DNA from: Spisula solida
Taxonomy: Eukaryota > Mollusca > Bivalvia > Venerida > Mactridae
DNA: 64,000 nucleotides
Reading direction: 5' to 3'
Assembly (NCBI GenBank): GCA_947247005.1
Contig: OX365956.1
Span: 379,501-443,500, forward strand
A program made the position numbers and the translations under genes. Each line of letters starts with the position of its first letter. Position 1 is the first letter of the stretch. The notes under the pieces were generated by a model. That model had not been told where the DNA came from. It was given only the letters and a program-made list of their open reading frames with translations, and did no database searches. This document shows positions 54,558-64,000 of the stretch, piece after piece.

Positions 54558-54778
54558 TGACATTACAGGATAAAACCCGGAATCCAGAATTTAACGGTCA
54601 GGTATCTAGTCTCAATACTCCAGAAATCTGGTCTCAATTATCTTGTCTCAATAATCCATGGTCTCAATCCTCCTGTATTCCTCTATAACCTCCCCCCCCC
54701 CCCTTCATGTATATTCGGAATATCTTGCACATTGTCGGTCAATTAATTTCGGAAAACGGGTTTTATCCTGTAATGTCA
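54558..54778. mobile_element. 221-bp MITE with 20-bp terminal inverted repeats
   Basis: TGACATTACAGGATAAAACC at the left and GGTTTTATCCTGTAATGTCA at the right are exact inverses. The interior reiterates tggtctcaat and ctcaatactcc-type phrases and a run of 12 C. Non-coding. Superfamily unassigned. Confidence 0.9.
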
Positions 54779-54844
54779 CTATGTTGAATTATCTGGGCAT
54801 TAAATAATTAAGCAGTAGATCTATCACCTATTCATACATTAATG

Positions 54845-55335
54845 CATAGTGCCCGGCAGCAGTCTTTTGGATCAATAGAATTGCGCTATCAAGCACTTTC
54901 CTACTTCTATGCAACGGCCCGCTACGGGCGAGCAGTGCTCGCTGAAAGCAGGGCTCGACACTAACACTGGCCCGCTGGTCCGAGACCAGTGAAAATCCAG
55001 AAGGACCAGTGAAAATTCTTGAGGACCAGTAACTGTCCTACTTACAAATTGGGCGTTTTTGCCCTGTCGGACCAGTGGCCAAAATAGTGTCTAGGCCTGG
55101 AAAGCATACTGTTTCTTAATACTTTGCCAAGCGAGCGCTATCAAGCTGTTTCTTGTGCAATGGACCACTTCGGTAAGGCTTTACTATGCAACGGTCTGCT
55201 ATCTGCGAGCGATCGCCAGTAGCATATAGTTTTTCCACTTTGTCCGCTACAAAGCGCTTTTTTTGAAGCAAGCTGTTTCCTAGAATAGCGCTACCGAGCG
55301 CTCGGTATCGGTTTGGTAAGGCAACGGGCTCCTGT
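54845..55335. repeat. R2-like repeats and an accagtg-rich segment
   Basis: Phrases gcgctatcaagcactttcct, tgcaacggcccgctac, tttcttgtgcaatggaccac, gcaacggtctgctatctgcg and gctaccgagcgctcggta resemble the R2 material at 7.0 and 38.3 kb. In the middle, 54955-55105 has several gaccagtg words and ends gtgtctagg, an inverse of its start (gacactaac). Likely decayed transposon sequence. Confidence 0.5.
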
Positions 55336-55419
55336 ATACAAACATGACAATGTTCATCTCGCCTGTAAGCCAGTTAGGTGAAAATTACATAAATCCAGGT
55401 AAAACCACAGGCCATCGAT

Positions 55420-55485
55420 GCGATTTTTGGTCCGGAAAAATTATTACTCTTAGTTAATATTTTTTTCGGACCATAAAATCGCAAA
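55420..55485. repeat. Short palindromic element
   Basis: tgcgatttttggtccgga pairs with tccggaccataaaatcgca-like sequence (cggaccataaaatcgca at about 55468-55484) around an AT-rich loop. Confidence 0.72.
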
Positions 55486-55646
55486 GAGAGCCTGTAGGTA
55501 AAACCCTTCATGCATGATGTGACACAACTTACAGTCTAACACTGATGTTAAAATCCACCTCACAACATTAATTGTACACCAAAAGAGACACTTTGATGTG
55601 GATATTAAAATGCATCTTTAAATGAAACTTAGCAAAACGTAATTAC

Positions 55647-55772
55647 CTGAAAAATCAGCTGTTTTCGCGAAAAATGAGTAACTAATGTAAACAGGAAGTA
55701 GATTTTGACAGCGACCTCATTCGGAACACTTCTTCCGGTAAGGCGGCTGACTGAAGATTTGATCTGGAAACG
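55647..55772. promoter_or_regulatory. Putative divergent promoter with two first-exon donors
   Basis: Within 126 bp a minus-strand donor (CAG|GTAATT after 55647) and a plus-strand donor (CG|GTGAGT after 55772) face outward. Between them lie TTTTCGCGAAAA (55662-55673, E2F-like), CAGGAAGT (about 55693) and CTTCCGG (55732-55738), both ETS-like. No TATA box. This fits a compact bidirectional housekeeping- or cell-cycle-type promoter. It is inferred from sequence only. Confidence 0.55.
55741..55772 (+). other. Possible 5' non-coding first exon of a plus-strand gene
   Basis: aggcggctgactgaagattt followed by gatctggaaacg ends at a strong donor, gtgagtaat. It holds no ATG, so it would be untranslated. 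No matching coding exon could be supported in the remaining 8 kb; the gene may continue beyond the window. Confidence 0.4.
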
Positions 55773-57320
55773 GTGAGTAATAATGATAATTTAAACATTT
55801 CCCGCAAATGTATGCGCATTTTATTTGATTTTAAATTCAAGTGTGTATATATAATTATTTTGATGTGAGCATGTTTTGTAAATTGCGCTCACATCTTTCT
55901 GTAACGTGTTGCAACCCATCATTCGATTTAATTGGCTATTTAATTGAACTGAATTACCTCCCTTGAGCATTGAAAAAAAAACCTGTTTCCATTCACTGTT
56001 AGCAGATTGCATTTAATCAATACATCTGTCCTCCATTTCAAATTTATTAATTCATGTTAATTATTGAAATTGATACATTATATATCCATTAGGTTATTTT
56101 CGTTTCTCAATGTTTTGTAATAATTTACTCTTAATTGAATTTTAAAATTTAAGGAGTTATTAATTGAAAAATATATGCAAAGGTTTGAAATGGATCAATA
56201 ATATAATATTTCCGAATGTCTGTGTACATTGTGATCATGCACCATTTTCTCGTGTGTACATTTTGATCATGCACCATTTTCTCGACGAATGTTGTTACCA
56301 ATGGATATTTGCCAATATTTATTTGCCTAGAAAATACTTCAAATTTATAATTCCTTTTTCGAGTATTACTTTTAAAATTAAGCCTGCATAGATCTTAATT
56401 CCTTGTGACAGCTGTACACCAGTCCTGTCCTCGATCAATTGTTTATGCGCCTTCAGGGAATAACTGCTGTTTTGGTGACTGTCATATGAAGTATGAGCTA
56501 TGCCAGATAAATGCAACGCCTCGAAAGAAATTCTTGTACTGTCAACTTTTCCTCCGGTTTGCTTGCTTTTACCTACATGTATTAAGCCAATTTTTCCACT
56601 ATATTCATGCAACACACAAGGCAACTGTTCAGCAAAATACAGCGGCCTTGCAGTGTCTCCTATCTGTCTCTATGTTTGTGATTGCTTAAGGCAGGATTTA
56701 GGTAAAGTATATAGTAAAGTTCTAAGAAATGGGAGAAACAAATATGCTATCTTGAAAGATCACGCCACTCGTAAAGTTTGATTAAGAGTAAAAGATATTT
56801 AAAACTATTTATATGGACAAAGTACAAGAAATCTTCCTTTTATTTAAATTGATACTGGCTGATTCACTTGAATAAAGAGTTCTTCAGGGGTTCCTCAGTA
56901 ACTTCCTCCGGGAGTAAGGGTTTGACTCTTGAAATTTCCAAAAAGTCCACATTTGACCCTTAAGATTTTGGTTTGAAGGGTTATTTTCTCTTTAAATCAT
57001 TGATATTTCACCTAAAAAATGGTTAAAATTTAGCAAAAAGTATCCAAATCCCTTTACATTCAGGAGCTACTGAAACACCTGATATTGATTGAATACAAAA
57101 CAGTCTGCTAAACATAGACTTCATCAGCCTTTTACCCCTCTATCATCTGTTGTCTCACCCCTGTAGAATTGCCTCAAAACATCTTAGGATATTCATAATT
57201 GGGGTCAGCAGTGCAGCTTTGCTGAGTGCATATTTTACAGACTTTGTTATATCTATTATCTTCCATGCTGCCGGAGATAGAAAGCTCCTACAGCCAATCT
57301 CAAAGTGTTCAACCCTGTGT
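55773..57320. other. No coding exon recognised
   Basis: AT-rich. It includes a short direct repeat (gatcatgcaccattttctcg at about 56232 and 56265). Frames of 75-100 codons at 56.3-56.8 kb exist on both strands but lack splice support or protein-like composition. It could be an intron of the plus-strand gene starting at 55.74 kb. Confidence 0.4.
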
Positions 57321-57323
57321 CTC

Positions 57324-57548
57324 TCCTGTCATGGTACCAACCATCCACCACTCCTGTCATGGTACCAACCCTCCACCACTCCTGTCATGGTACCAACCCT
57401 CCACCACTCCTGTCATGGTACCAACCATCCACCACTCCTGTCATGGTACCAACCCTCCACCACTCCTGTCATGGTACCAACCCTCCACCACTCCTGTCAT
57501 GGTACCAACCATCCACCACTCCTGTCATGGTACCAACCATCCACCATA
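57324..57548. repeat. 28-bp tandem repeat, 8 copies
   Basis: The unit cctgtcatggtaccaacc(a/c)t ccaccact repeats without length change. Because 28 is not a multiple of three, each plus-strand frame cycles through the same three peptides, which is why overlapping HHSCHGTNHPPLLSWYQPST-type frames appear. Confidence 0.96.
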
Positions 57549-57614
57549 CTATATAAGTGAATATAGATACTCGAATGATGTATTGTTTTTGTATGAATTG
57601 GTCGTAATGATAAA

Positions 57615-57745
57615 TCAGTTGATGACTCTATTGATTTTGAGGTGGAAAGGTCGAAGGTCATGGTTGCCGTGACTTTTAAATTTAAAAAAATGACAGGTTG
57701 CCATGGAGACATAAATGTTTTACAAACATTTCTATTTAATGATAT
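57615..57745 (+). repeat. Dispersed repeat family R4
   Basis: Contains tgactctattgattttgagg, ggtcgaaggtcatggttgcc, gtgacttttaaatttaaa and gttgccatggagacataaat, matching 41.1 and 42.1 kb. Confidence 0.7.
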
Positions 57746-58094
57746 GGCATATATCCTGTAAGCTGAATAATGTTTTATGTTAACTTTTATCATGCTTGTA
57801 CAATGTACTTATGTAGTAGTGTACTTAATATCTGATATTGGCGATGCCCTACTTGCTTTTCCTAATCAATAAATTTTGATCGTTGCAATGTCTGTGAGAG
57901 AAATGTCTGGGGAATTGTTGCTTGAAGTGCTTCTGATATAATACATTAAGTTACCATCTCTCTCTGCATCTGTTAGGCTTCACGTGATGTCGGAGGCAAA
58001 GATCATCTATCTAATAGGATTAATAGCCAATTATGAATATGATATTTTCATTAATCAGTTTCACTTGAACTGTGGACTCAGACTAATCACTGTA
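57746..58094. other. No gene recognised
   Basis: AT-rich. No supported feature. Confidence 0.4.
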
Positions 58095-59345
58095 GCTAAG
58101 TAGTTCAAACTGTGGACTCAGACCGACCACTGTGGCAGAGTGGTTAGACTCTGTCTCAGGAATGCAAGATTGCAGCCAGGTACACATACCCATAGGCGGA
58201 TCCAAGGGGGGGCGGACCCGGCGTACGCCCCTCCTAAAATCGCCGGAGCCTAGGTAATTTAATCATAGATTGGATGTAAGAACAATATTGATATGCAATT
58301 TTTTTTCGCTCGCTTCGCTCGCAGAAATAACTCAATAATAAATTAATGGATTTTTAAGTGAACTTAATGCTCTATGCAAAAAACAAAATATGGGACTGAT
58401 TGGTAGCATAATTCCAAACATCGGCTACAGAATTGCCGAGATTCTTGCACATTAAAAATGTCCGACGAGTCAGTAATACAGTTGGCTTGATTTTCTTATA
58501 AACCTGTCATTTTCATTAAAAAATAAGATATTTCAAAATGCAGCTGACGAATTCCGAGGTTAAATTTAAAAAGTCACGCGGCAGAAAGCCACTGGTCTCC
58601 CTAGTCGCTGGATCCCAAGTATTTCACATTTCCTCTTAAACAAAACTGAAGCCCTGGAGTTCGCAGAGTATGCTGCTCAGATAGACATTGCATTTTTTCT
58701 TTGTGACGAATTTACAGAAGCTATATATATATATCAGTGAATATTATCCAGTCGATAATCTTTAGTCCTGGCTATGCTGCTCATATAAACAACGAATTTT
58801 CTTGCTCGCTTCGCTCGCTGTAGAACTACGTAAATTCAATGAAAGCCGCCAAGTTTTGATTTACCAATGAGTTGGTTGGGTATGCTGCTCAGATAAACAC
58901 GGATTTTTTTTCTAATTCTTACAATTACTACATCAGTGAATATAACCAAGTAATAAGGATGTGGTGTTGCTGCTGAAATAGATAATTGCATTTTTTCTTG
59001 CTCGCTGCGCTCGCACAACCACTATCAGTTAATTTTGTCAAGTAGGGAATGAGTATGAGGGATATGCTGCTCAAATAATTAATTCATATATTTTTGCTCG
59101 CCTTGCTCTCATATTAGCTTTATTAATGAATATTTTAAGATAAAGAACGAAATTGTGTGGAATGCTTCTCAGAGATACAGTTTTTTCTTGCTCGCTTCGC
59201 TCGCGCATTTTCTTGGGGGGGGGGGTGTCAATACATGAATGTACGCCCCCCCCTAACGCCAAATCCTGGATCCGCCCCTGATACCCGGGCCTTGCTTGAC
59301 ACTAAGAGCAGATAAGGGTGGTTCCTTCTGCCAGTCTAGATCAGG
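58095..59345 (+). mobile_element. tRNA-derived SINE, split by the 58.2-kb element
   Basis: 58120-58190 reads gaccactgtggcagagtggt tagactctgtctcaggaatg, an A-box-like tRNA head, then gcagccaggtacacatacc. After the inserted element it resumes at 59286 with cgggccttgcttgacactaa gagcagataagggtggttcc. Joined at the duplicated ATACC, the parts make one SINE-like stretch. The B box is degraded. Confidence 0.6.
58191..59280. mobile_element. 1,090-bp non-autonomous DNA transposon, 5-bp target duplication
   Basis: Ends CATAGGCGGATCCA and TGGATCCGCCCCTG are inverted (12 of 14 match) and flanked by ATACC on both sides (58186-58190 and 59281-59285). Subterminal G/C-rich tracts (gggggggcggacccggcgta; gtacgccccccccta) are also roughly inverse. 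The interior repeats the palindromic phrase ttgctcgcttcgctcgc five times (about 58307, 58802, 58998, 59093, 59188), each near a tatgctgctcagata-like stretch. No transposase. Confidence 0.85.
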
Positions 59346-59506
59346 GGTGGTATTCAGTTTTGATCCCACTTGACTGAAGGATAAGGACAGCCAATCAGAT
59401 CACTCCATATTAAACTCTTGGTGAGTAACAGGCGATATGATTGGCTATCCTTATTCTCCAATTTAATAAGACCAATATTGATTACCACCCCTTGACTGTA
59501 CATAAC
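59343..59506 (+). mobile_element. Palindromic MITE, copy 2
   Basis: Terminal ggggtggtattcagttttga and tattgattaccacccctt are inverse. The interior matches the 2.4-kb copy in opposite orientation (agccaatcagatcactccat, aggcgatatgattggctatc). Non-coding. Confidence 0.82.
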
Positions 59507-62500
59507 TTTTAAGAATTAGCAGGACCTGAAGTATGTTTCATACTGTAAAATCACATATATTCATTGGTATTAAATTTCGTGGATTTTGATAAAAATGCAC
59601 TTTCGCGTGTTCATAAATTTGTGGATTACAAAACATGGTATGGTAAAACCATGTTGTGTATTTGGGAGTTGGATAAATCATGGGGATCAGATTTCGTGAT
59701 CGAGTTTAACAACGAAATCAATAAAAATACAACTCCCTCGAAAAATAATGATGTTTTACAGTATATGAAATCCTAGTATCCATATTTCATCAATCTTGAT
59801 TACATGAAATAGTAGTGAGTTTTTGATCTTTCCAAAAATATTTTTTATCTTTAAAAATGTTTAATGTGAACTGCTGCTACAGTTTGTGGAGTAGATAGAA
59901 GCTTGTTGATATCAGATTATAGGCTGTGTGTGTAACTCTCTTATGTTACATTGTATTAGGTATGTACATGTAAGACTCAATCATGCTGGGGTATATTGGG
60001 TCTGGATTTTAACACTTAAAAACTACTCAAACTATTACCCAGGTCATGCTGATATACATGTATGTTCAAAGAAGAACAAGGTTAATTAATTAATAATGCT
60101 GGATAACAGTACCTGGTCGTATCCAGATGGCTTACACCTGCTGTAGGTTTTTCACCTCTTAATACATGCCAGATGTTGTTGTCTCCTCATGTTGGGGAGG
60201 GTTTTTCTTAAACCTCAATAATAAAACCACCTCAATAATAAAACCCTCTTCAGTAAGCTATACTGCAAAGGCTTGGGGATTTAAAAATGTAGGTTTGAAT
60301 TGCCCAAAACACATAATTATTTTGCTATTGCAAAAAAATCTTACTATTTCAAAAAGTCTGGTGTTTCTACAGGTGTTTTAGAATGAATCAGAATTAAAGT
60401 CACATGTGTAAGCCAGGTGAGGCTTTCTATGTATTGATATAAGGATCTGATATCTCCCTGTCCTTGATTAATATAAATCCTAATCTGTGATTGATAAATA
60501 GATTAAATACTGATAATTATTTCTTCAATCTTTGTGTGGTTGGATGGAATTTATATCAAGAAGTTTATTAAGTAGCAACATATTTCAAGGTATATAATTA
60601 TAGTCTCCATATGACTGAGGTACTATTGACCAGTGATTTAAACTCAAAAAGGTCTGTAAAAATATCTAATTTGTAGTGTCTTATACAATATTTGCTGGGG
60701 TGAAAAAATATACATGCCTTTAAAATACACAAACCAGGAGTCTGTTAACCTTGAAAAGCACTTTATAGTGCCTAATCCATATCGACTTTATTATAATGGG
60801 ACAGGCTGTGACTGAAAAAAGGTTCTCAGTAGCGCTTTGCTTAGACGACGGGCCCCAGATGTTTTCGAACAAATATTTTGTTTAAAATAAGTTATATGCC
60901 TTACAAGTTACATTCTCCAGTGTGGTGATGTGAAATGTAGATCTATGTGTATATATAATTATCTAGCATTCAACGATGTTCAATTAAATGAATGAGTGTC
61001 ATCAATGAGTTTGTATAAACAAATTTATAAGCAAGGATGGGTTTCCTTTTATGTCACTTTATACACATCATCGTCATGTAAAATTCATCTTGTGTTGCTG
61101 TTAAATCATTCGTTTAGCTTATTAGTCAAATGGGAATTGAGACATTTAAAACTTATTTATTTAAAGGTAAAAAGGTAAAGTTTTTGTTTATTATTATAAG
61201 TGTCACCCCTATTTAAAGGGCCAGCCAATTTGACTAATGAGACACCTATATTTCGTGCGCACAGTACCTCCCGAATTCCATCTTGTAAAATACATCAAAC
61301 TTGTTGTGTACTTTAATTAACAATAGAAAATGAGAAAGTGCTCAATAGCATGAGACGGGAATGTGATAAAAAGCACCATATCAAAGAATAGCTTCTGTCT
61401 TTCGACAGTGAATCTTGTTACACTATGAGTAGATGTAAAATTTAAAACCACACCTATCTACCACCTAAATATTCTGGATCTCCCAATGAGAAATATTTGA
61501 AGGCCGTGATCCATAATTACCGGTACATTAATTTATGTACATGCTGTAAGTTTCTCATAAAATATATTGAGTTAATTTATACACAATTATTGGCCTGTGT
61601 TAGAAAGCTTGTTTGTTATTTTTTACCGTGAGATAATTTCAATCTTACTTCAACTAACCCACAAGTTCATGCACTGCTTGTTTAATTTACATTTTACGAC
61701 TTTGTTGTGAATTTGTTCACTGATCATGTGGTATGTTTACCATCATGGATGCCGTTATAACAATCATATAACTAGAGTCATAGTATTAATACAGGTTTCA
61801 GGGTAACATGACCTTTAAACCCTCCTAAAATTCCCCCACATTTATTTTTCAACTCAGCTCTCCTTGATTTGACACAAAAACAAATGTACCAAAGTTAATG
61901 TAAGTTTCAAATATTTAATATTTATTTGATGATTAAAACTAGTGGGTTGTTTCGTACAGGTGGTTTTAATAGATAAATAATCAGGTTTTGATGAATAATG
62001 ATTATTTAATCAGGTGACGATTCTAATTAACATATTCGATATCTGTGTTTATATTTACAATTTATATTTACTCTTCAAGTCCCAGCATGTATATTATAAT
62101 AAAACTGTGATTAAACGGATTTTAGGCAAATAGTTAGTATACCAGTTAGATGTAATATTATATTCTATAGCTACTGGTATCTGGGCCTGCTGGTGTATAG
62201 GGGACTATTTTGTTGTATAATTAAACGTATAGTTAGTTGTAATATCATCTGATATTCAACAATTGATTTTATTTTTTATACCTACCGGTATAATATAGGA
62301 GACTATTTGTTGTACAATGTATTGAAAGATTAATGTTGTATATTATTCATTATTATACATGTATAGTATACTTTAGACCCCCTGTCATATAATGCCTGAT
62401 TGGATGATAGATTATAGATTTTTCTCACCTTACACTGTTTGTTCCCTTTCATCTATCAGTACTTAAGTTCAACATTTATTATTGTATTGGAAAAAAGTTG

Positions 62501-62785
62501 GTTATCATTAAATTCAAAACGGTCTTTAAACCTGTCAGTGTAACGGCTAAGCCTAAAAATTGTATGTTTCTGGTATCCAGACAAACCCTAAAAATTTGCT
62601 GTGACCCTTAATGATTTTATGGCATCAAATAATTTTTTTTCATATAAAATATATGCGCTTGATGCTCATTGCAGACAGGTTTTACAATAGTGATCTTACT
62701 TCTGGGTTGTCTTCAGCTAAGGGTTGACTGTACATGACGTATATGTTACTTCAACTTGATATTATTTATTTTTAAGGGCACTGTT
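59507..62785. other. No gene recognised
   Basis: 3.3 kb of AT-rich sequence. Short duplications occur (ataataaaaccacctc / ataataaaaccctct at about 60220-60245). Frames of 60-70 codons have no protein signature. It could be intronic to the plus-strand gene starting at 55.74 kb. Confidence 0.4.
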
Positions 62786-62787
62786 AA

Positions 62788-63720
62788 AAATTAATGCACG
62801 ACTGCTGTTGTGACGAGGTATTTTATCATAAATTAATGCACAACTGCTGTTGTGACGAGGTATTTTAGCATAAATTAATGCACGACTGCTGTTGTGACGA
62901 GGTATTTTATCATAAATTAATGCACGACTGCTGTTGTGACGAGGTATTTTATCATAAATTAATGCACAACTGCTGTTGTGACGAGGTATTTTATCATAAA
63001 TTAATGCACAACTGCTTTTGTGACGAGGTATTTTATCATAAATTAATGCACGACTGCTGTGGTGACGAGGTATTTTATCATAAATTAATGCACGACTGCT
63101 GTTGTGACGAGGTATTTTAGCATAAATTAATGCACGACTGCTGTTGTGACGAGGTATTTTAGCATAAATTAATGCACGACTGCTGTTGTGACGAGGTATT
63201 TTATCATAAATTAATGCACGACTGCTGTTGTGACTAGGTATTTTATCATAAATTAATGCACGACTGCTGTTGGGACGAGGTATTTTATCATAAATTAATG
63301 CACGACTGCTGTTGTGACGAGGTATTTTATCATAAATTAAAAAATAATGCACAACTGCTTTTGTGACGAGGTATTTTATCATAAATTAATGCACGACTGC
63401 TGTTGTGACTAGGTATTTTATCATAAATTAATGCACGACTGCTGTTGTGACGAGGTATTTTAGTATAAATTAATGCACGACTGCTGTTGTGACGAGGTAT
63501 TTTAGCATAAATTAATGCACGACTGCTGTTGTGACGAGGTATTTTATCATAAATTAATGCACAACTGCTGTTGTGACTAGGTATTTTATCATAAATTAAT
63601 GCACGACTGCTGTGGGACGAGGTATTTTATCATAAATTAATGCACGACTGCTGTTGTGATGAGGTATTTTATCATAAATTAATGTACGACTGCTGTTGTG
63701 ACGAGGTATTTTATCATAAA
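62788..63720. repeat. 42-bp satellite, about 22 copies
   Basis: The unit attaatgcacgactgctgtt gtgacgaggtattttatcat aa repeats every 42 bp with few substitutions (cgac/caac, tatcat/tagcat, gacgagg/gactagg) and one 7-bp insertion at about 63340. Because 42 is a multiple of three, open frames run on both strands: IYDKIPRHNSSRAL on the minus strand, MHDCCCDEVFYHKL on the plus strand. Confidence 0.97.
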
Positions 63721-64000
63721 GTCCATTTTCTCAATAAACAAACATACTTTAAGACTGCATAGTCGACTGACCACTTCATCTTCTTGTTATCAGTGTAGAT
63801 TAAAAAAAAATTAAAGTTAATATGCACAAGATTAAACAAAAATTAACATCAAAAAGTTGTTGCAACTTTTCCCTGACTTAAGAATGCCACTGGTGGTTTT
63901 AAATTTTATTTAAAAACAAACAAAAAACCCATAAAACTTTGTATTATCTGTGGTTAATTAAGATTGTTATTGATTAGTTATGTGTGTATATTTAATTCAT
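63721..64000. other. No gene recognised (window end)
   Basis: AT-rich, no supported feature. Confidence 0.4.

Larger units (their letters stand above)
54352..55646 (-). other. Probable 5' intron of the minus-strand gene
   Basis: On the minus strand the donor CAG|GTAATT is at 55647/55646 and the acceptor TTACAG ends at 54352. The intron contains a MITE at 54.56-54.78 kb, R2-like repeats and a hairpin at 55.42 kb. Confidence 0.6.

Noticed and set aside
57150..57672. Three overlapping plus-strand frames of 83-148 codons with HHSCHGTN / LLSWYQPST repeats
   Set aside because: Generated by the 28-bp array; the same peptides appear in all three frames, which is not how a real protein would look.
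62762..63382. 206-codon minus-strand open frame made of 14-residue repeats
   Set aside because: It is entirely the 42-bp satellite, whose length is a multiple of three; there is no splice or composition support and the opposite strand is also open.

Overview
The window looks like nuclear DNA of a marine invertebrate animal, most likely a bivalve mollusc. It is AT-rich, with long introns bounded by GT..AG and few genes. It holds many short DNA-transposon derivatives, tandem arrays and non-LTR reverse-transcriptase relics, including arrays with internal units of about 150-170 bp next to microsatellites, like the 'pearl' (Helentron-type) repeats described in bivalves. The species is an inference; nothing here fixes it. 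I found no prokaryotic operon, CRISPR array, rRNA or intact tRNA gene.

Layout. 1-15.6 kb: no gene recognised; dispersed and tandem repeats, including a transposon-in-transposon at 13.8-14.9 kb and a small retroinsertion with a 13-bp target duplication at 8.6 kb. 15.7-18.1 kb: three phase-compatible exons (+ strand), apparently the 3' end of an unidentified gene that starts upstream. 18.1-37 kb: repeat-dominated. The main feature is a three-level nested structure at 24.3-27.8 kb: an inverted-repeat element with about 505-bp arms contains a foldback element, which contains a tRNA-derived SINE. Other elements here are a TTAA-flanked element at 30.2-31.2 kb, a tandem-repeat element and reverse-transcriptase relic at 32.5-34.1 kb, and a large foldback at 35.8-36.5 kb.

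37.1-48.7 kb: a complete 11-exon gene (+ strand) for the ADP-forming beta subunit of mitochondrial succinyl-CoA synthetase (SUCLA2). All splice phases close and the predicted protein has 452 residues. Its introns hold two opposite-strand reverse-transcriptase relics, several minisatellites and a duplicated decoy splice acceptor. 48.7-53.2 kb: four same-orientation copies of a dispersed repeat and a 450-bp hAT-like MITE with a perfect 8-bp target duplication.

53.2-55.8 kb: a minus-strand gene whose single coding exon encodes a 318-residue basic, low-complexity protein of about eight degenerate repeats built around an RVKxEA motif. Its probable 5' non-coding exon abuts a second, plus-strand non-coding first exon, so 55.65-55.77 kb looks like a compact divergent promoter; coding exons of the plus-strand gene were not found and may lie past the window end. 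55.8-64 kb: mostly unannotatable sequence with minisatellites, a 1,090-bp inverted-repeat element that splits a tRNA-derived SINE, a palindromic MITE, and a 22-copy 42-bp satellite at 62.8-63.7 kb.

The only gene with a confident metabolic role is SUCLA2 (citric-acid cycle, succinyl-CoA to succinate with ATP formation). I see no functional link between it and its neighbours.
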